A stretch of 64,000 bases of DNA from a virus. A program made the position numbers and the translations under genes. Position 1 is the stretch's first letter. Each line of letters opens with the position of its first letter. Positions 51,175 to 59,771 of this stretch are shown one piece after another. The notes under the pieces were generated by a model. The model worked only from the letters and a program-made list of their open reading frames with translations, searched no databases and was not told the origin of the DNA. The stretch is from IMG/VR virus record IMGVR_UViG_3300007538_000022, positions 1-64,000 of that record. One strand, 5' to 3'.

Positions 51175-51810
51175 TTACCCATATCTGCAATGACTTTTTT
51201 TAGTTTCCCATAATTCTACTGCAGATACAGTTGCTATATTACCGATTTTTGATTGTGCATAATCTTTTAAAAATTTACAAATGTTTTCACTTGTAGGACA
51301 AAAATCAACAATAACAAAACTATCACGGTGTAATTGTAAATTTTCATCATCTACCGGAAATTCAGCTCCTAAATGAATAATCTTATTTTTAAGAAAGTTT
51401 TCTTTAATTGCAATATCATACGGACTTACTGTAGTAATTATCATACAATTTGGATCATTAATATCAACCATAAATTTATGATCTAATATTTCATCTAAAA
51501 ACTGTTTCATAAAGTTTAAATTTTTGAAATCAGTTACCATAAACGACTGGTCTAATTCAGATGATGATAACTCAATTTTTACTTCGTATGAATGTCCATG
51601 TAAATGTTTACATGCACAATCTGTTGTTATACTTAAATCCTCATGCTCCAACTTTTGAGACCATACACGATGTCCCATTTCAAAATTAAATGTCTTATCA
51701 ATTGACCAAATCGGCTTTTGTTCCTGTGGTTCAACGTCAGGAGTAACTGGAATATCTTCTACTACTGGCAATTCTACTACTTTTTTTGATTTTTTAAAAA
51801 AACTAAACAT
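51175..51810 (-). CDS. queD: 6-carboxy-tetrahydropterin synthase QueD with N-terminal extension
   Basis: 211 residues; the QueD domain starts near 38. It has H47 (FEMGHRVW), C67-x3-H71-G-H73 (CKHLHGHSYEV) as catalytic Cys plus zinc ligands, a DFKNL motif, DHKFM, PTSENICKFL and a C-terminal VELWETKKSHCRY. It converts dihydroneopterin triphosphate (the FolE product) to 6-carboxy-tetrahydropterin. The first 37 residues (FFKKSKKVVELPVVEDIPV, then Pro/Glu-rich) are extra and look disordered. Start AAATC-rich, with AGGATAAATC before the ATG. Together with folE, it supports a phage deazaguanine pathway. Confidence 0.9.
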   Translation of the reverse strand: MFSFFKKSKKVVELPVVEDIPVTPDVEPQEQKPIWSIDKTFNFEMGHRVWSQKLEHEDLSITTDCACKHLHGHSYEVKIELSSSELDQSFMVTDFKNLNFMKQFLDEILDHKFMVDINDPNCMIITTVSPYDIAIKENFLKNKIIHLGAEFPVDDENLQLHRDSFVIVDFCPTSENICKFLKDYAQSKIGNIATVSAVELWETKKSHCRYG

Positions 51811-51836
51811 GATTTATCCTATATTTAAAGTTTAAA

Positions 51837-52094
51837 TTAATCATTACTAAATGATTTACGAATATTTTTTATTTCAGTATATATTTTGGTAATATTTTTC
51901 GACGCAGATGTTAGTATCTTATAAACTTTTAACGTATGAAACAGCGTCCAAGTACACCATATTACTGAAAACAAGGCTGTAGACAATATAAATTTGTCAT
52001 GTAATGTAAATACGTAAAGCCCAACAAAGCATAGTATAACTACAATGTTACTAATAACTACATATTTTTGCCATGTGTGTAATTTTTTGAGCAT
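51837..52094 (-). CDS. small two-pass membrane protein
   Basis: 85 residues with two hydrophobic segments (about 11-30, YVVISNIVVILCFVGLYVF; and 36-56, ILSTALFSVIWCTWTLFHT) and a basic helical tail. Between gp52 and queD on the same strand. Function unknown. Confidence 0.55.
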   Translation of the reverse strand: MLKKLHTWQKYVVISNIVVILCFVGLYVFTLHDKFILSTALFSVIWCTWTLFHTLKVYKILTSASKNITKIYTEIKNIRKSFSND

Positions 52095-52108
52095 AGTATT
52101 ACTATTTA

Positions 52109-53440
52109 TTAAATAGTAATGTTAAGTGCGTCTTTAAGTAAAATTTCTTCAAAAGTAAATGTTCCATATTCTATAATTTTAGAGTGCAAATCTGCAGATT
52201 TAGCATTCAACTTAGCAATTTCTTCCTCAGTTAACGACTTCATTGGGAGAGATAAGAATTTTTGAATATACGGTGTTAACAGTTGATTATATTTTTCTGC
52301 TTGTAAAATAACATCTTGCTCTTTTTTATTGCGTAGCTCAATTTTACCATTAACTACTCCTGATATAAAAATAGACTTTGCTGTAATATAATCTAAATCA
52401 ACTTGCATTTGTTGTAGTACATGTTGCTTTCTTAAATTATTAAATTCAATCCGTTTTTCATACCATGCATTTAATAACTCATCAATTGAATTAAATATAA
52501 TTATTTTATTATCTTCATCTATACAAGTAAAGTTTTCTGTTATTTTTTTTACTAATTTAAGTTTATTAAGAATCCACTCATCGTCTCGTTCGCTAAACTG
52601 TCTATCTACTAGAATTTCAAATAAAAATTCGTCGTTATCTGACAAGTCGTCGTAATCTTTAATGTCTTTATCATCAACTAATTTATCCAAAACTGCTTGA
52701 TATTGTTTTAATGTATATCCAATTGGAAGGGCATCAATTACTAATCTGTGTTTTAACTTTCGATAAAAATTTCCTTTAATAATCCATTGTGTATCTAACT
52801 CTCCTGATTCAACAGTACACTTCATTCCATTCCAATGTGGTGTTAAATTAACTTTAGGTTTTCTAATTTTTGTTCGTTGCTTAACCCACTTTAAGATTTG
52901 TTTTGGATCTCTTGGCAGAATTTTCTGTGCAAATCCAATTGACACACCTTCCGATCCATTAATTGCAATTAATGGTAATACAGGAACGTAGAATCTAGGT
53001 TCAATAGATTCATTTTCAAATAATTGATGATTTAATATTTCATAATCGTCTTTAATAAATATTGATTTAAGAATGGGATTCATTCTTGCAAAAATGTAAC
53101 GTGTAGCTGAAGCATCTGGAATAAACGTACTACCAAAATTACCATCGCCTTCTAATAAAGGTAAATTATTACCCGAACCTACGTAATCCGCAGTCATATT
53201 TACAATAGTACTTTCCAGAGAACCATGCAAGTATTGTGCATAGTCTTGAACTTTAGGACCTAAATTTGATACTTTTACAAATTTATCAATATTTTGTCTA
53301 ATAACAGTGTGAAGTATTTTACGAGAAGCATTTTTTTGCCCATCAATATAACTTCCTAATTTACGAACATTATCATAAACTGAAAATGAAATATATTCAT
53401 CTTTGAAAAAGTCTTCCAATGGTAATGTATGTGTATTCAT
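52109..53440 (-). CDS. 52: type II DNA topoisomerase medium subunit (gp52)
   Basis: 443 residues, as T4 gp52 (442). GyrA/ParC-like cleavage core: YIDGQKNASRKILHTVI, DYAQYLHGSLESTIVNM, GNFGSTFIPDASATRYIF, with catalytic Tyr115 in ATRY. The C-terminal region is the coiled-coil dimer gate. Works with gp39 (53448), seven bases away, at replication forks. Confidence 0.93.
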   Translation of the reverse strand: MNTHTLPLEDFFKDEYISFSVYDNVRKLGSYIDGQKNASRKILHTVIRQNIDKFVKVSNLGPKVQDYAQYLHGSLESTIVNMTADYVGSGNNLPLLEGDGNFGSTFIPDASATRYIFARMNPILKSIFIKDDYEILNHQLFENESIEPRFYVPVLPLIAINGSEGVSIGFAQKILPRDPKQILKWVKQRTKIRKPKVNLTPHWNGMKCTVESGELDTQWIIKGNFYRKLKHRLVIDALPIGYTLKQYQAVLDKLVDDKDIKDYDDLSDNDEFLFEILVDRQFSERDDEWILNKLKLVKKITENFTCIDEDNKIIIFNSIDELLNAWYEKRIEFNNLRKQHVLQQMQVDLDYITAKSIFISGVVNGKIELRNKKEQDVILQAEKYNQLLTPYIQKFLSLPMKSLTEEEIAKLNAKSADLHSKIIEYGTFTFEEILLKDALNITI

Positions 53441-53447
53441 TGTTTTC

Positions 53448-55235
53448 CTATATGTGCATTATATTAAATGGAGCTGCTTGTAAAATTTGATCTTTTCTAA
53501 ATGTTGTTGTACTTCCAGAAAACCATTGATTAAACAGTTCTGTATCTGTAATTGAAACTGTAGGTAACATACTTGCTAAAGTATCAATTGCAATAATATC
53601 TTTTAAATCTCTTTCACTCCATGAACCTAATCCTTTTTGATATTGTATATCTAATTTGTTATCTAACTTTGACACGTCGCTAAATGTATATGCCCACTCT
53701 TTAACTTTGTTATTCTTTTTTCCAATAGCAATCGGAGTTCTTAGAATTTTAAGGAGTCCGTTATTTAAATGGTCTGGAAAAAACTTAAACATAAATAACG
53801 CCACTAAACCTCTAATTCTAGAGCCGTCTGCATCTGCATCAGTTGCGATACAAATTTCTGCTTCTGGGAAAGTAGTTATAATAGCATACAACTCAGATAG
53901 TTCTTTGTTAGCCATAAACTTTTGATGGGACACTTCTAGAACGTTTAGTGGAACTCCTTTCAACGCATAAAATGCGTTACCTTTCCTACCGAGACACTTA
54001 ATAAGACCGCCCGAAGCTGAGTCACCTTCAACAATTAGTATACGTTTTGTGCCACCAATTGCAGGAAAGTATTTATCAGACGCTATTTTCTTTTTCTTTT
54101 CTAGCTTATTAAGATCTTTTTTAGCAGCTAATTCTTCCTGTAGCCTAGTGTACGCACAAATTTCATCAATTAATTCTTCATTAGTTAAAAGCTTTTTTAC
54201 TATCTTCGTTACATCAAACTCGCCAATCGCATCTCGACACTCTGTAGCGGAATTTGTAATTCGTTCTTTTGTTTGTGAATCAAATTTTAATGCAGGGAAA
54301 TTATTAATAATTGCATGAACTCTTAAATGTTGTTTCAATCTAGCAGCAGTAATATCAACTTTCTTTTTCTTTTTTAATACTTCCCTAAATTCGGAAATAA
54401 CAGCATTTGTAAAGTAGTCAATGTGTGTACCTGCTTTAATGCCTAATCCATTAACTACTGAATATGTTTGAAATGCTCCATCTGATTTTGTAATACCAAA
54501 CAATGCTTTTTCTGTTTGAAACTGATCGCATTTTCCAAAAAAGTCTTCAAATTTTACTTTAACTACTTGGTTATTAAATTTGAATTTAATTGTATCAAAC
54601 GCTAATGCTAACGATTTTACACGTTCTTCGATCATTTTAACATGATCTTGATCTATATTTGTAATACCAAAAAAACTATAATCTGGTTTAAATTTAACAG
54701 TTGTACCTTTATGCGACGATGCTTTAGTGTTAACTGTCTTAATTTGACCTCGTGAACCAACTAATTGAACTTCTGTAGTACCATCAGAAGATGTTGCATG
54801 AAACATTTCCGTTGTTACAAATGTAATCATTGATCCTACGCCATTCATACCAATTGATTCTCGATTAGAATCATCAAAATTTGATCCTGCTCTTGCCCTA
54901 GTAAATGCTGCAACCATTTGGTATTCTAAACCGTCTGGAGTTTCAATTTTATTGCTGGGGATCCCCCTTCCATTGTCAGATACTGTAACTATGCCATAAT
55001 TATCTATAGTAATATCAATTTTATTAGCATATTTGCGATTAGTTCTTACATGTTCGTCTACCGAATTATCTATAATTTCATTAATAATCTTTAGTAATCC
55101 CCCAACAATATTTACTTTTGTAAATTCAGCATCTGCAAACACTGTTTCTTCTTGAGAAACTTGACTTCCTCCATACATAGAAAATCTCTTTCTAATATGG
55201 GAAGCGTCACTTAAAATTTTAAAATCATTATTCAT
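53448..55235 (-). CDS. 39: type II DNA topoisomerase large subunit (gp39, with gp60 region)
   Basis: 595 residues. GHKL ATPase: INEIIDNSVDEH (E53, D56, N57), DNGRGIPSNK at 87-96, GSNFDDSNRESIGMNGVGS. The TOPRIM domain is in the same chain: ILIVEGDSASGG and CIATDADADGSRIRG, then QKGLGSWSERDL. In T4 these parts are split between genes 39 and 60; here they are fused as in most relatives. AAGGAAATTAC precedes the ATG. Confidence 0.93.
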   Translation of the reverse strand: MNNDFKILSDASHIRKRFSMYGGSQVSQEETVFADAEFTKVNIVGGLLKIINEIIDNSVDEHVRTNRKYANKIDITIDNYGIVTVSDNGRGIPSNKIETPDGLEYQMVAAFTRARAGSNFDDSNRESIGMNGVGSMITFVTTEMFHATSSDGTTEVQLVGSRGQIKTVNTKASSHKGTTVKFKPDYSFFGITNIDQDHVKMIEERVKSLALAFDTIKFKFNNQVVKVKFEDFFGKCDQFQTEKALFGITKSDGAFQTYSVVNGLGIKAGTHIDYFTNAVISEFREVLKKKKKVDITAARLKQHLRVHAIINNFPALKFDSQTKERITNSATECRDAIGEFDVTKIVKKLLTNEELIDEICAYTRLQEELAAKKDLNKLEKKKKIASDKYFPAIGGTKRILIVEGDSASGGLIKCLGRKGNAFYALKGVPLNVLEVSHQKFMANKELSELYAIITTFPEAEICIATDADADGSRIRGLVALFMFKFFPDHLNNGLLKILRTPIAIGKKNNKVKEWAYTFSDVSKLDNKLDIQYQKGLGSWSERDLKDIIAIDTLASMLPTVSITDTELFNQWFSGSTTTFRKDQILQAAPFNIMHI

Positions 55236-55255
55236 GTAATTTCCTTGATAAGAAG

Positions 55256-55429
55256 TTAGAGTGAACTATGTTGTTCTGTATGTTCACTATCGTTATTAGT
55301 TGATTTCATTTTTTTGTAATAGATAATGCAGAAAGAACATTTTCGGTCACTTCCCTCAAGTCTATTAATTAACTCACTAAGGGACGGGTAGTCTTCTTCT
55401 GATATATTTCTACATGTACATGCTATCAT
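55256..55429 (-). CDS. 57-residue CxC/CxxC mini-ferredoxin-like protein
   Basis: Reads MIACTCRNISEEDYPSLSEL, then a linker, RKCSFCIIYYKKM and a polar tail. Four Cys as C4-x-C6 and C31-x2-C34, spaced like the [2Fe-2S] BFD domain (C-x-C-x~32-C-x2-C). The ATG directly follows the TAA of the upstream gene. It could bind an Fe-S cluster or zinc. BFD assignment is inference from Cys spacing; a zinc ribbon-like fold is the alternative. Confidence 0.55.
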   Translation of the reverse strand: MIACTCRNISEEDYPSLSELINRLEGSDRKCSFCIIYYKKMKSTNNDSEHTEQHSSL

Positions 55430-55627
55430 TTATTCAGGTTTTTTAAACATTGCGGAATTTTTGCAGGTAACAGTGCTATAACTAATTGTGCTAATTCCTT
55501 CGTTCTTTTCACAAACAGAAGTAGCCCATTCAATATCTTTAATAGTAATTTCATTATTTGAAATGGTCATTCCAACCATTACTGCTAAACTACAAATTAT
55601 AATAATAGCAAGTATAATATCAGTCAT
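55430..55627 (-). CDS. small membrane-anchored protein
   Basis: 65 residues from ATG 55627 (MTDIILAIIIICSLAVMVG), with AAGGTG seven bases upstream. N-terminal transmembrane segment (3-22), then an outside-type domain with two Cys (SVCEKNEG, TVTCKNSAM) that could form a disulphide in the periplasm. First gene after a consensus early promoter. Function unknown. Confidence 0.6.
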   Translation of the reverse strand: MTDIILAIIIICSLAVMVGMTISNNEITIKDIEWATSVCEKNEGISTISYSTVTCKNSAMFKKPE

Positions 55628-55668
55628 TAATTTCACCTTTTATTTTTTATTAAAACATATATGTATAT

Positions 55669-55697
55669 ATTATATAGCATTTTTTTACTTCTGTCAA
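55669..55697 (-). promoter_or_regulatory. sigma70-type early promoter
   Basis: Minus strand TTGACA (55697-55692), 17-base spacer, TATAAT (55674-55669): exact consensus. Drives 55627 and probably the small Fe-S-type gene, gp39 and gp52 downstream. Confidence 0.88.
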
Positions 55698-55698
55698 G

Positions 55699-55705
55699 CT
55701 AAATA
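55699..55705 (+). promoter_or_regulatory. candidate late promoter CTAAATA (plus strand)
   Basis: CTAAATA 24 bases before the ATG of the plus-strand metalloprotease, back to back with the early promoter on the other strand. Same heptamer as upstream of phoH. Confidence 0.4.
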
Positions 55706-55728
55706 GTTAATACTATACAGGAGTACAA

Positions 55729-56571
55729 ATGTTATCACTAAAACAACTATTAATAGAAAAAATTATATTAAGTAATGAAATTTTTTCTAAAATCGAACGA
55801 GCAGTAGACAAATGGTTTAATATAGTTAGTAATGGTCAATTAAGTGTTCAGTACGATCGGCGAGATCGAATTAAAGAAGAAAAAGGGAAACTTGAAATCC
55901 TACGCAAAACCCTTCATCCTACTATTAACAAAGTATTAAAAGATAATTTAAATTTCATAAAAGATCAACACTATTTAGGTCATAAGTTACGACTAGTTAT
56001 TAATACTAATACATTTGCAGACGATGTTTCAGTTTCTGGGTGGTTTTCAAAAAAACCTTTCAAATTGAGCAAATCACCGCACAGTTTAGACTACTTTCTA
56101 GTATGTGAGCTATATCTCGAGGTTCCACAAAAAGTTAACAAGAATACTACCCGTGATGAATTAATATCAGTAATTTCACACGAACTAACTCATTTGATTC
56201 AATTAGCTCGAACTAAAAACAAAGACCACCAAATAACTGCTAAACCTAGTAATCTAAAAAATTCTGACAACGACACTAACTACTTAGCATTAAGATATGA
56301 AATTGATGCATTTGCACAATCTGTTGCTTCTGATATCATTTTACATGCAAAACAGTTTGACGATCCTTATCAAACTGTTCAAAATCAATTAACTGCTGTG
56401 AAACATGGTTTAGACAGCCTATTTGGTAAAAAAATAATCCCTAGTGATAGCTATCATACATACAAGAAAAAGTTTTCAAATATTAAAGATGATCGTAACC
56501 GTACTGCTGTTTGGAAAATATTTAACAAAAAATTGTACGAAAAATTAGTTAATTGGTTAGAACATAATTAG
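55729..56571 (+). CDS. putative zinc metalloprotease C (HExxH gluzincin-like)
   Basis: 280 residues on the plus strand; AGGAGTACAA precedes the ATG. SVISHELTHLIQLA gives H151-E152-x2-H155; LRYEIDAFAQSVA gives E191 as the likely third ligand, in a context like SPQE-I-x-A-Y-A of paralogues A (46871) and B (44900). N-terminus MLSLKQLLIEK recalls the targeting-type starts but has Lys after Glu. It differs from A and B in orientation and in its shorter linker. Opposite to its neighbours, so separately regulated. Confidence 0.62.
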   Translation: MLSLKQLLIEKIILSNEIFSKIERAVDKWFNIVSNGQLSVQYDRRDRIKEEKGKLEILRKTLHPTINKVLKDNLNFIKDQHYLGHKLRLVINTNTFADDVSVSGWFSKKPFKLSKSPHSLDYFLVCELYLEVPQKVNKNTTRDELISVISHELTHLIQLARTKNKDHQITAKPSNLKNSDNDTNYLALRYEIDAFAQSVASDIILHAKQFDDPYQTVQNQLTAVKHGLDSLFGKKIIPSDSYHTYKKKFSNIKDDRNRTAVWKIFNKKLYEKLVNWLEHN

Positions 56572-56831
56572 CTCGAGTGAATTACTTTGTTATATTCGTC
56601 ACGCATTTGTTCAAATTTTAAATGCTGCTGACATACTGATTTTAAATATTCATGTGCTGATTCAACTGCTACATCAATTGTTAAATAGCCTGACATGGAA
56701 AAATTATTAAACTCGAAAAAAAATTTAATTTCTCGATTAATACATACACCTAATTTAAAATTATGTATATTATCGTCATATTTGTTTAATAGTGCTATCA
56801 ATTGATTAATTTGTTGTTCCTTAGATTTCAT
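56568..56831 (-). CDS. hypothetical small protein
   Basis: 87 residues: helix (EQQINQLIALLNKYDDN), a two-strand middle (FKLGVCINREIKFFFEFNNF), helix (ESAHEYLKSVCQQHLKFEQM). No family recognised. Its stop overlaps the convergent metalloprotease stop by four bases. Six bases from GT2, likely same transcript. Confidence 0.45.
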   Translation of the reverse strand: MKSKEQQINQLIALLNKYDDNIHNFKLGVCINREIKFFFEFNNFSMSGYLTIDVAVESAHEYLKSVCQQHLKFEQMRDEYNKVIHSS

Positions 56832-56837
56832 TCTATA

Positions 56838-57551
56838 TTATTCCCAGTATTTTCTATTATCTAAATTAGTCCAGTACGTTTCATTATTGCGATTTATGAA
56901 ATTTTTAATAAGATATATAGTCATTCCAAGATATCCCATTTTCTTAAATCGTCTGCTATCCTGTCCAAAATAGTGGTTGAGAATTTTGAATTTCTTAGGA
57001 TTATACATTCTTGATAGAAAAAAATCTTCACTAGTAGAATATTTTGCAGGAAAGCCGCCTAAGTTATCAAAGATTGTTTTTCTAGTAAGCATAAACGCTC
57101 CTACAGCAAATGGGACTTTATATTTCATAATATTATTAATAACATTGAAAATTTTAAATCCTATAATAGTTCTAAAATCATTATCATAACATTTAATGTT
57201 TAATCCGACTAAATCTAAATTTTTAGTTTCTAGTGCTTGTACTGCATCGTATATTGTATTAGAGTTAAAGAAAATAACATCAGCATCTATAAAAAGTATA
57301 TAAGGAGTTTTAACTAATGCTGCACCATTATTCTTAGCAATTGATACAGGACCACCTTGAATTACTTCAACCCGTAAATCACCTTTATATTTTTTAATTA
57401 TTTCTCTAGTATTATCCGTCGAAGCATCGGCAATAATAATACGAACTCCTTCTATTTCTTTTTGTTTTTTTAAACTATTTAAAAGATTGTGAATATAATC
57501 TCTTTCATTTTTACACGGTACAACAATTGTTATTTTATTTGCTAGAGTCAT
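56838..57551 (-). CDS. family 2 glycosyltransferase
   Basis: Start ATG 57551 (MTLANKITIVVPCKNE, 237 residues); the longer frame lies within the phosphatase gene. GT-A fold: IVVPCKNERDYIHNLL, IIIADASTDNTREII, FIDADVIFF (D-x-D), AVGAFMLTRKTIFDNLGGF, and TSEDFFLSRM (catalytic base region E-D). Probably acts on a lipid-linked or LPS sugar. Overlaps the LpxH-like gene by 17 bases, so the pair may remodel the host envelope; inference. Confidence 0.88.
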   Translation of the reverse strand: MTLANKITIVVPCKNERDYIHNLLNSLKKQKEIEGVRIIIADASTDNTREIIKKYKGDLRVEVIQGGPVSIAKNNGAALVKTPYILFIDADVIFFNSNTIYDAVQALETKNLDLVGLNIKCYDNDFRTIIGFKIFNVINNIMKYKVPFAVGAFMLTRKTIFDNLGGFPAKYSTSEDFFLSRMYNPKKFKILNHYFGQDSRRFKKMGYLGMTIYLIKNFINRNNETYWTNLDNRKYWE

Positions 57552-58278
57552 AGTAAATTTCCCAAGTGCCATCTGTATGTTCAAGTAAGGCTGTGGCACT
57601 TTCAACCCAATCTCCGTCGTTCATATATAATACACCATTAATTTTTTTAATTTCTGCATGATGTATATGTCCACAAATTATTCCATTATAATTGTTCTCA
57701 ATGCAATAATCTGCAATATAATTTTCATACTTATTGATAAAATTAACAGCTTGCTTAGTATTATCTTTAAGCCATTTGCTTAAACTCCAATACTTTAATC
57801 CTAAAAGTTTTCTAATCGAATTAAAATGAATATTCACCCATATTAGTAATTCATACAACGTATCGCCTAAGTGCATCATCCACTTATACTTATCTATCAT
57901 TAATTTATCAAATATATCTCCATGAACTACAAGGTATCTTTTATTATCAACACCTGTATAGTCGTAGCTGTTTATAATTTGAATACTTCCTATGTTAATG
58001 TCGTAGTTTAAAAATTTACGAATTCCCTCGTCATGATTTCCGATAATATAATAAACATTAGTACCTTTTTTTGCTAATGTTAATATACGTCGAATAACAT
58101 TAGCATGCGATTGTGGAAAGAACCATTTTTTTCGTAATTTCCACCCGTCAATTATATCACCTACTAGAAATAAATTATCAGATGTATTATTTTTCAAAAA
58201 AAGACACAAAGCATCAGCTTGACAACCCCGTGTTCCTAAATGAACATCTGAAATAAAAATACTTTTATAATGTTTCAT
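57535..58278 (-). CDS. LpxH-like UDP-2,3-diacylglucosamine diphosphatase family phosphoesterase
   Basis: 247 residues. Metallophosphoesterase motifs: ISDVHLGTRG (D-x-H), VGDIIDGW (GD), IGNHDEGIRK (GNHD), VVHGDIFDKL, and CGHIHHAEI (GH-x-H). The layout, the helical insert around 115-190 and the ending MNDGDWVESATALLE fit the LpxH/YbbF-like branch involved in lipid A synthesis. In a phage it may alter host lipid A or serve superinfection exclusion. The product cannot be proved from sequence; other substrates are possible. Confidence 0.8.
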   Translation of the reverse strand: MKHYKSIFISDVHLGTRGCQADALCLFLKNNTSDNLFLVGDIIDGWKLRKKWFFPQSHANVIRRILTLAKKGTNVYYIIGNHDEGIRKFLNYDINIGSIQIINSYDYTGVDNKRYLVVHGDIFDKLMIDKYKWMMHLGDTLYELLIWVNIHFNSIRKLLGLKYWSLSKWLKDNTKQAVNFINKYENYIADYCIENNYNGIICGHIHHAEIKKINGVLYMNDGDWVESATALLEHTDGTWEIYYDSSK

Positions 58279-58286
58279 AATTATTT

Positions 58287-59588
58287 TTAAATCTTTTCGC
58301 CTATTTCAAAACCTCTAAATGTTTTAAATCTTGGAAATCGTAGCGAGTATGTACTATCTTGATTTTGAGTTATTGCATCTGCACGAACTTCCACCATATG
58401 CCCTATAACATTAGTGTTCCATATATCATTTCTCTGTTCATCTGTAAATCCAGATCCAACATTAACTTTAATGATTTTCCCGCTATCAATCCCTTCACAT
58501 ACTAACGCCCCTAATCTTCCTATATTTTTACCTGTTCCTTCCTCAACAGAAATAACATTTAATGTAACTTCGATAAATGGTTTTATTTTTAGCCACGAAT
58601 GTGTTCTTTTACATTCATACGGTGCATCAGGATCTTTTACCATAATACCTTCGTATCCTAACTCGATTGCTGATTGATTAATTTCTTTAAATCTATCACT
58701 TCCATTAGGTGTATCTAAATCTACTTCTTCATTTCCAACTATTCGAATAATTTCATCATTAAACAATTTTGATAATCTCGATAAGTTAGTTGACCTATCT
58801 TTTTGAGGAACTAATGACTTTCCATTTTTAAAATCTTTCAAACTAATTACATCAAACAGATATAGTACTGCATCATTTGTTTGAACATTTGTTTTTCGAT
58901 GTACTTGTTTCATTAGATCTTGAAAGGTTGAACTCATCACTTCTCCATCAAACACAGTGTCTTCTGTTAGCTGTGAAGAAATATGATTTTTAAACCATTT
59001 TGCTATTCTAGGAAAGTTTTGTAATTCTTTACCATTTCGGCTATACATTGTTACAATGCCGTTTGTCCTGACAACAGTTATAACCCTAACGCCATCTAAT
59101 TTAACTTCGATTAGTTTATTGCCACTTAGTTTTTTTTCGTGATTAGCACCGTCATGTGCTAATTGACATGAAAATACAGGTATTGAATATTTTGGGTACG
59201 TTTTAGTTACTTTATTAACTGTTTTTACACTAACTCCACATTTTAAATCTTTAGTTAAAATGCGTCTGTACCACATATTCCATTCTACTGTAGTTGCAAC
59301 ATCCATGCACAATTTAATTGCATCACGAGCAGCATATCCTGTTAATTCTCTATTATTTAACTTGTTTGCTAAATCTTCAAATACATTCCATGCTAATCCC
59401 TGCCCATTAACTGTTGACTCTGGTACTTGTTTGATCCCAAACGTGAATAATGGATCCAAGCACATTTTTAAACCTGAAAAAAATGTATCCACATTCTCAT
59501 TCATTGCAAGTGTTAAAATAGATTCTTTTGCAAGTCTAGAATTATTTGATTCTAAATTTTTAATTATTTCGTGTGGCAAAGTATGCAT
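58287..59588 (-). CDS. 30: ATP-dependent DNA ligase (gp30)
   Basis: 433 residues (T4: 487). Motif I K163-L-D-G-V-R (adenylated Lys163), IVTMYSRNGKELQNF (III-type), FDGEVM (IIIa), YEGIMVKDPDAPY (IV), WLKIKPF (V). The N-terminal region is the helical DNA-binding part of T4-type ligases, and the C-terminus (GSGFTDEQRNDIW, ADAITQNQDSTYSLRFPRF) the OB fold. Confidence 0.93.
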   Translation of the reverse strand: MHTLPHEIIKNLESNNSRLAKESILTLAMNENVDTFFSGLKMCLDPLFTFGIKQVPESTVNGQGLAWNVFEDLANKLNNRELTGYAARDAIKLCMDVATTVEWNMWYRRILTKDLKCGVSVKTVNKVTKTYPKYSIPVFSCQLAHDGANHEKKLSGNKLIEVKLDGVRVITVVRTNGIVTMYSRNGKELQNFPRIAKWFKNHISSQLTEDTVFDGEVMSSTFQDLMKQVHRKTNVQTNDAVLYLFDVISLKDFKNGKSLVPQKDRSTNLSRLSKLFNDEIIRIVGNEEVDLDTPNGSDRFKEINQSAIELGYEGIMVKDPDAPYECKRTHSWLKIKPFIEVTLNVISVEEGTGKNIGRLGALVCEGIDSGKIIKVNVGSGFTDEQRNDIWNTNVIGHMVEVRADAITQNQDSTYSLRFPRFKTFRGFEIGEKI

Positions 59589-59633
59589 AGTAGCGATCCT
59601 ATAAATAGTAGTGTGATGTATGTAAGGCTATAG

Positions 59634-59768
59634 TTAATTGATATTTAATTCTTGTTGTAGTGATTCGATTCGTTCAGCGGCAAGAATTAATAGCATCGAC
59701 AACGATTCGTTGTTTGAATAATTAACTGACATTATTAAAAGTGTATTTACAAGTTCGGTATTTGTCAT
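59634..59768 (-). CDS. 44-residue small protein
   Basis: MTNTELVNTLLIMSVNYSNN, then ESLSMLLILAAERIESLQQE. An amphipathic helical protein in the gap before ligase. Codon pattern and position suggest a real gene, but there is no good ribosome site. Divergent from the HNH gene (starts four bases apart). Confidence 0.4.
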   Translation of the reverse strand: MTNTELVNTLLIMSVNYSNNESLSMLLILAAERIESLQQELNIN

Positions 59769-59771
59769 ATT

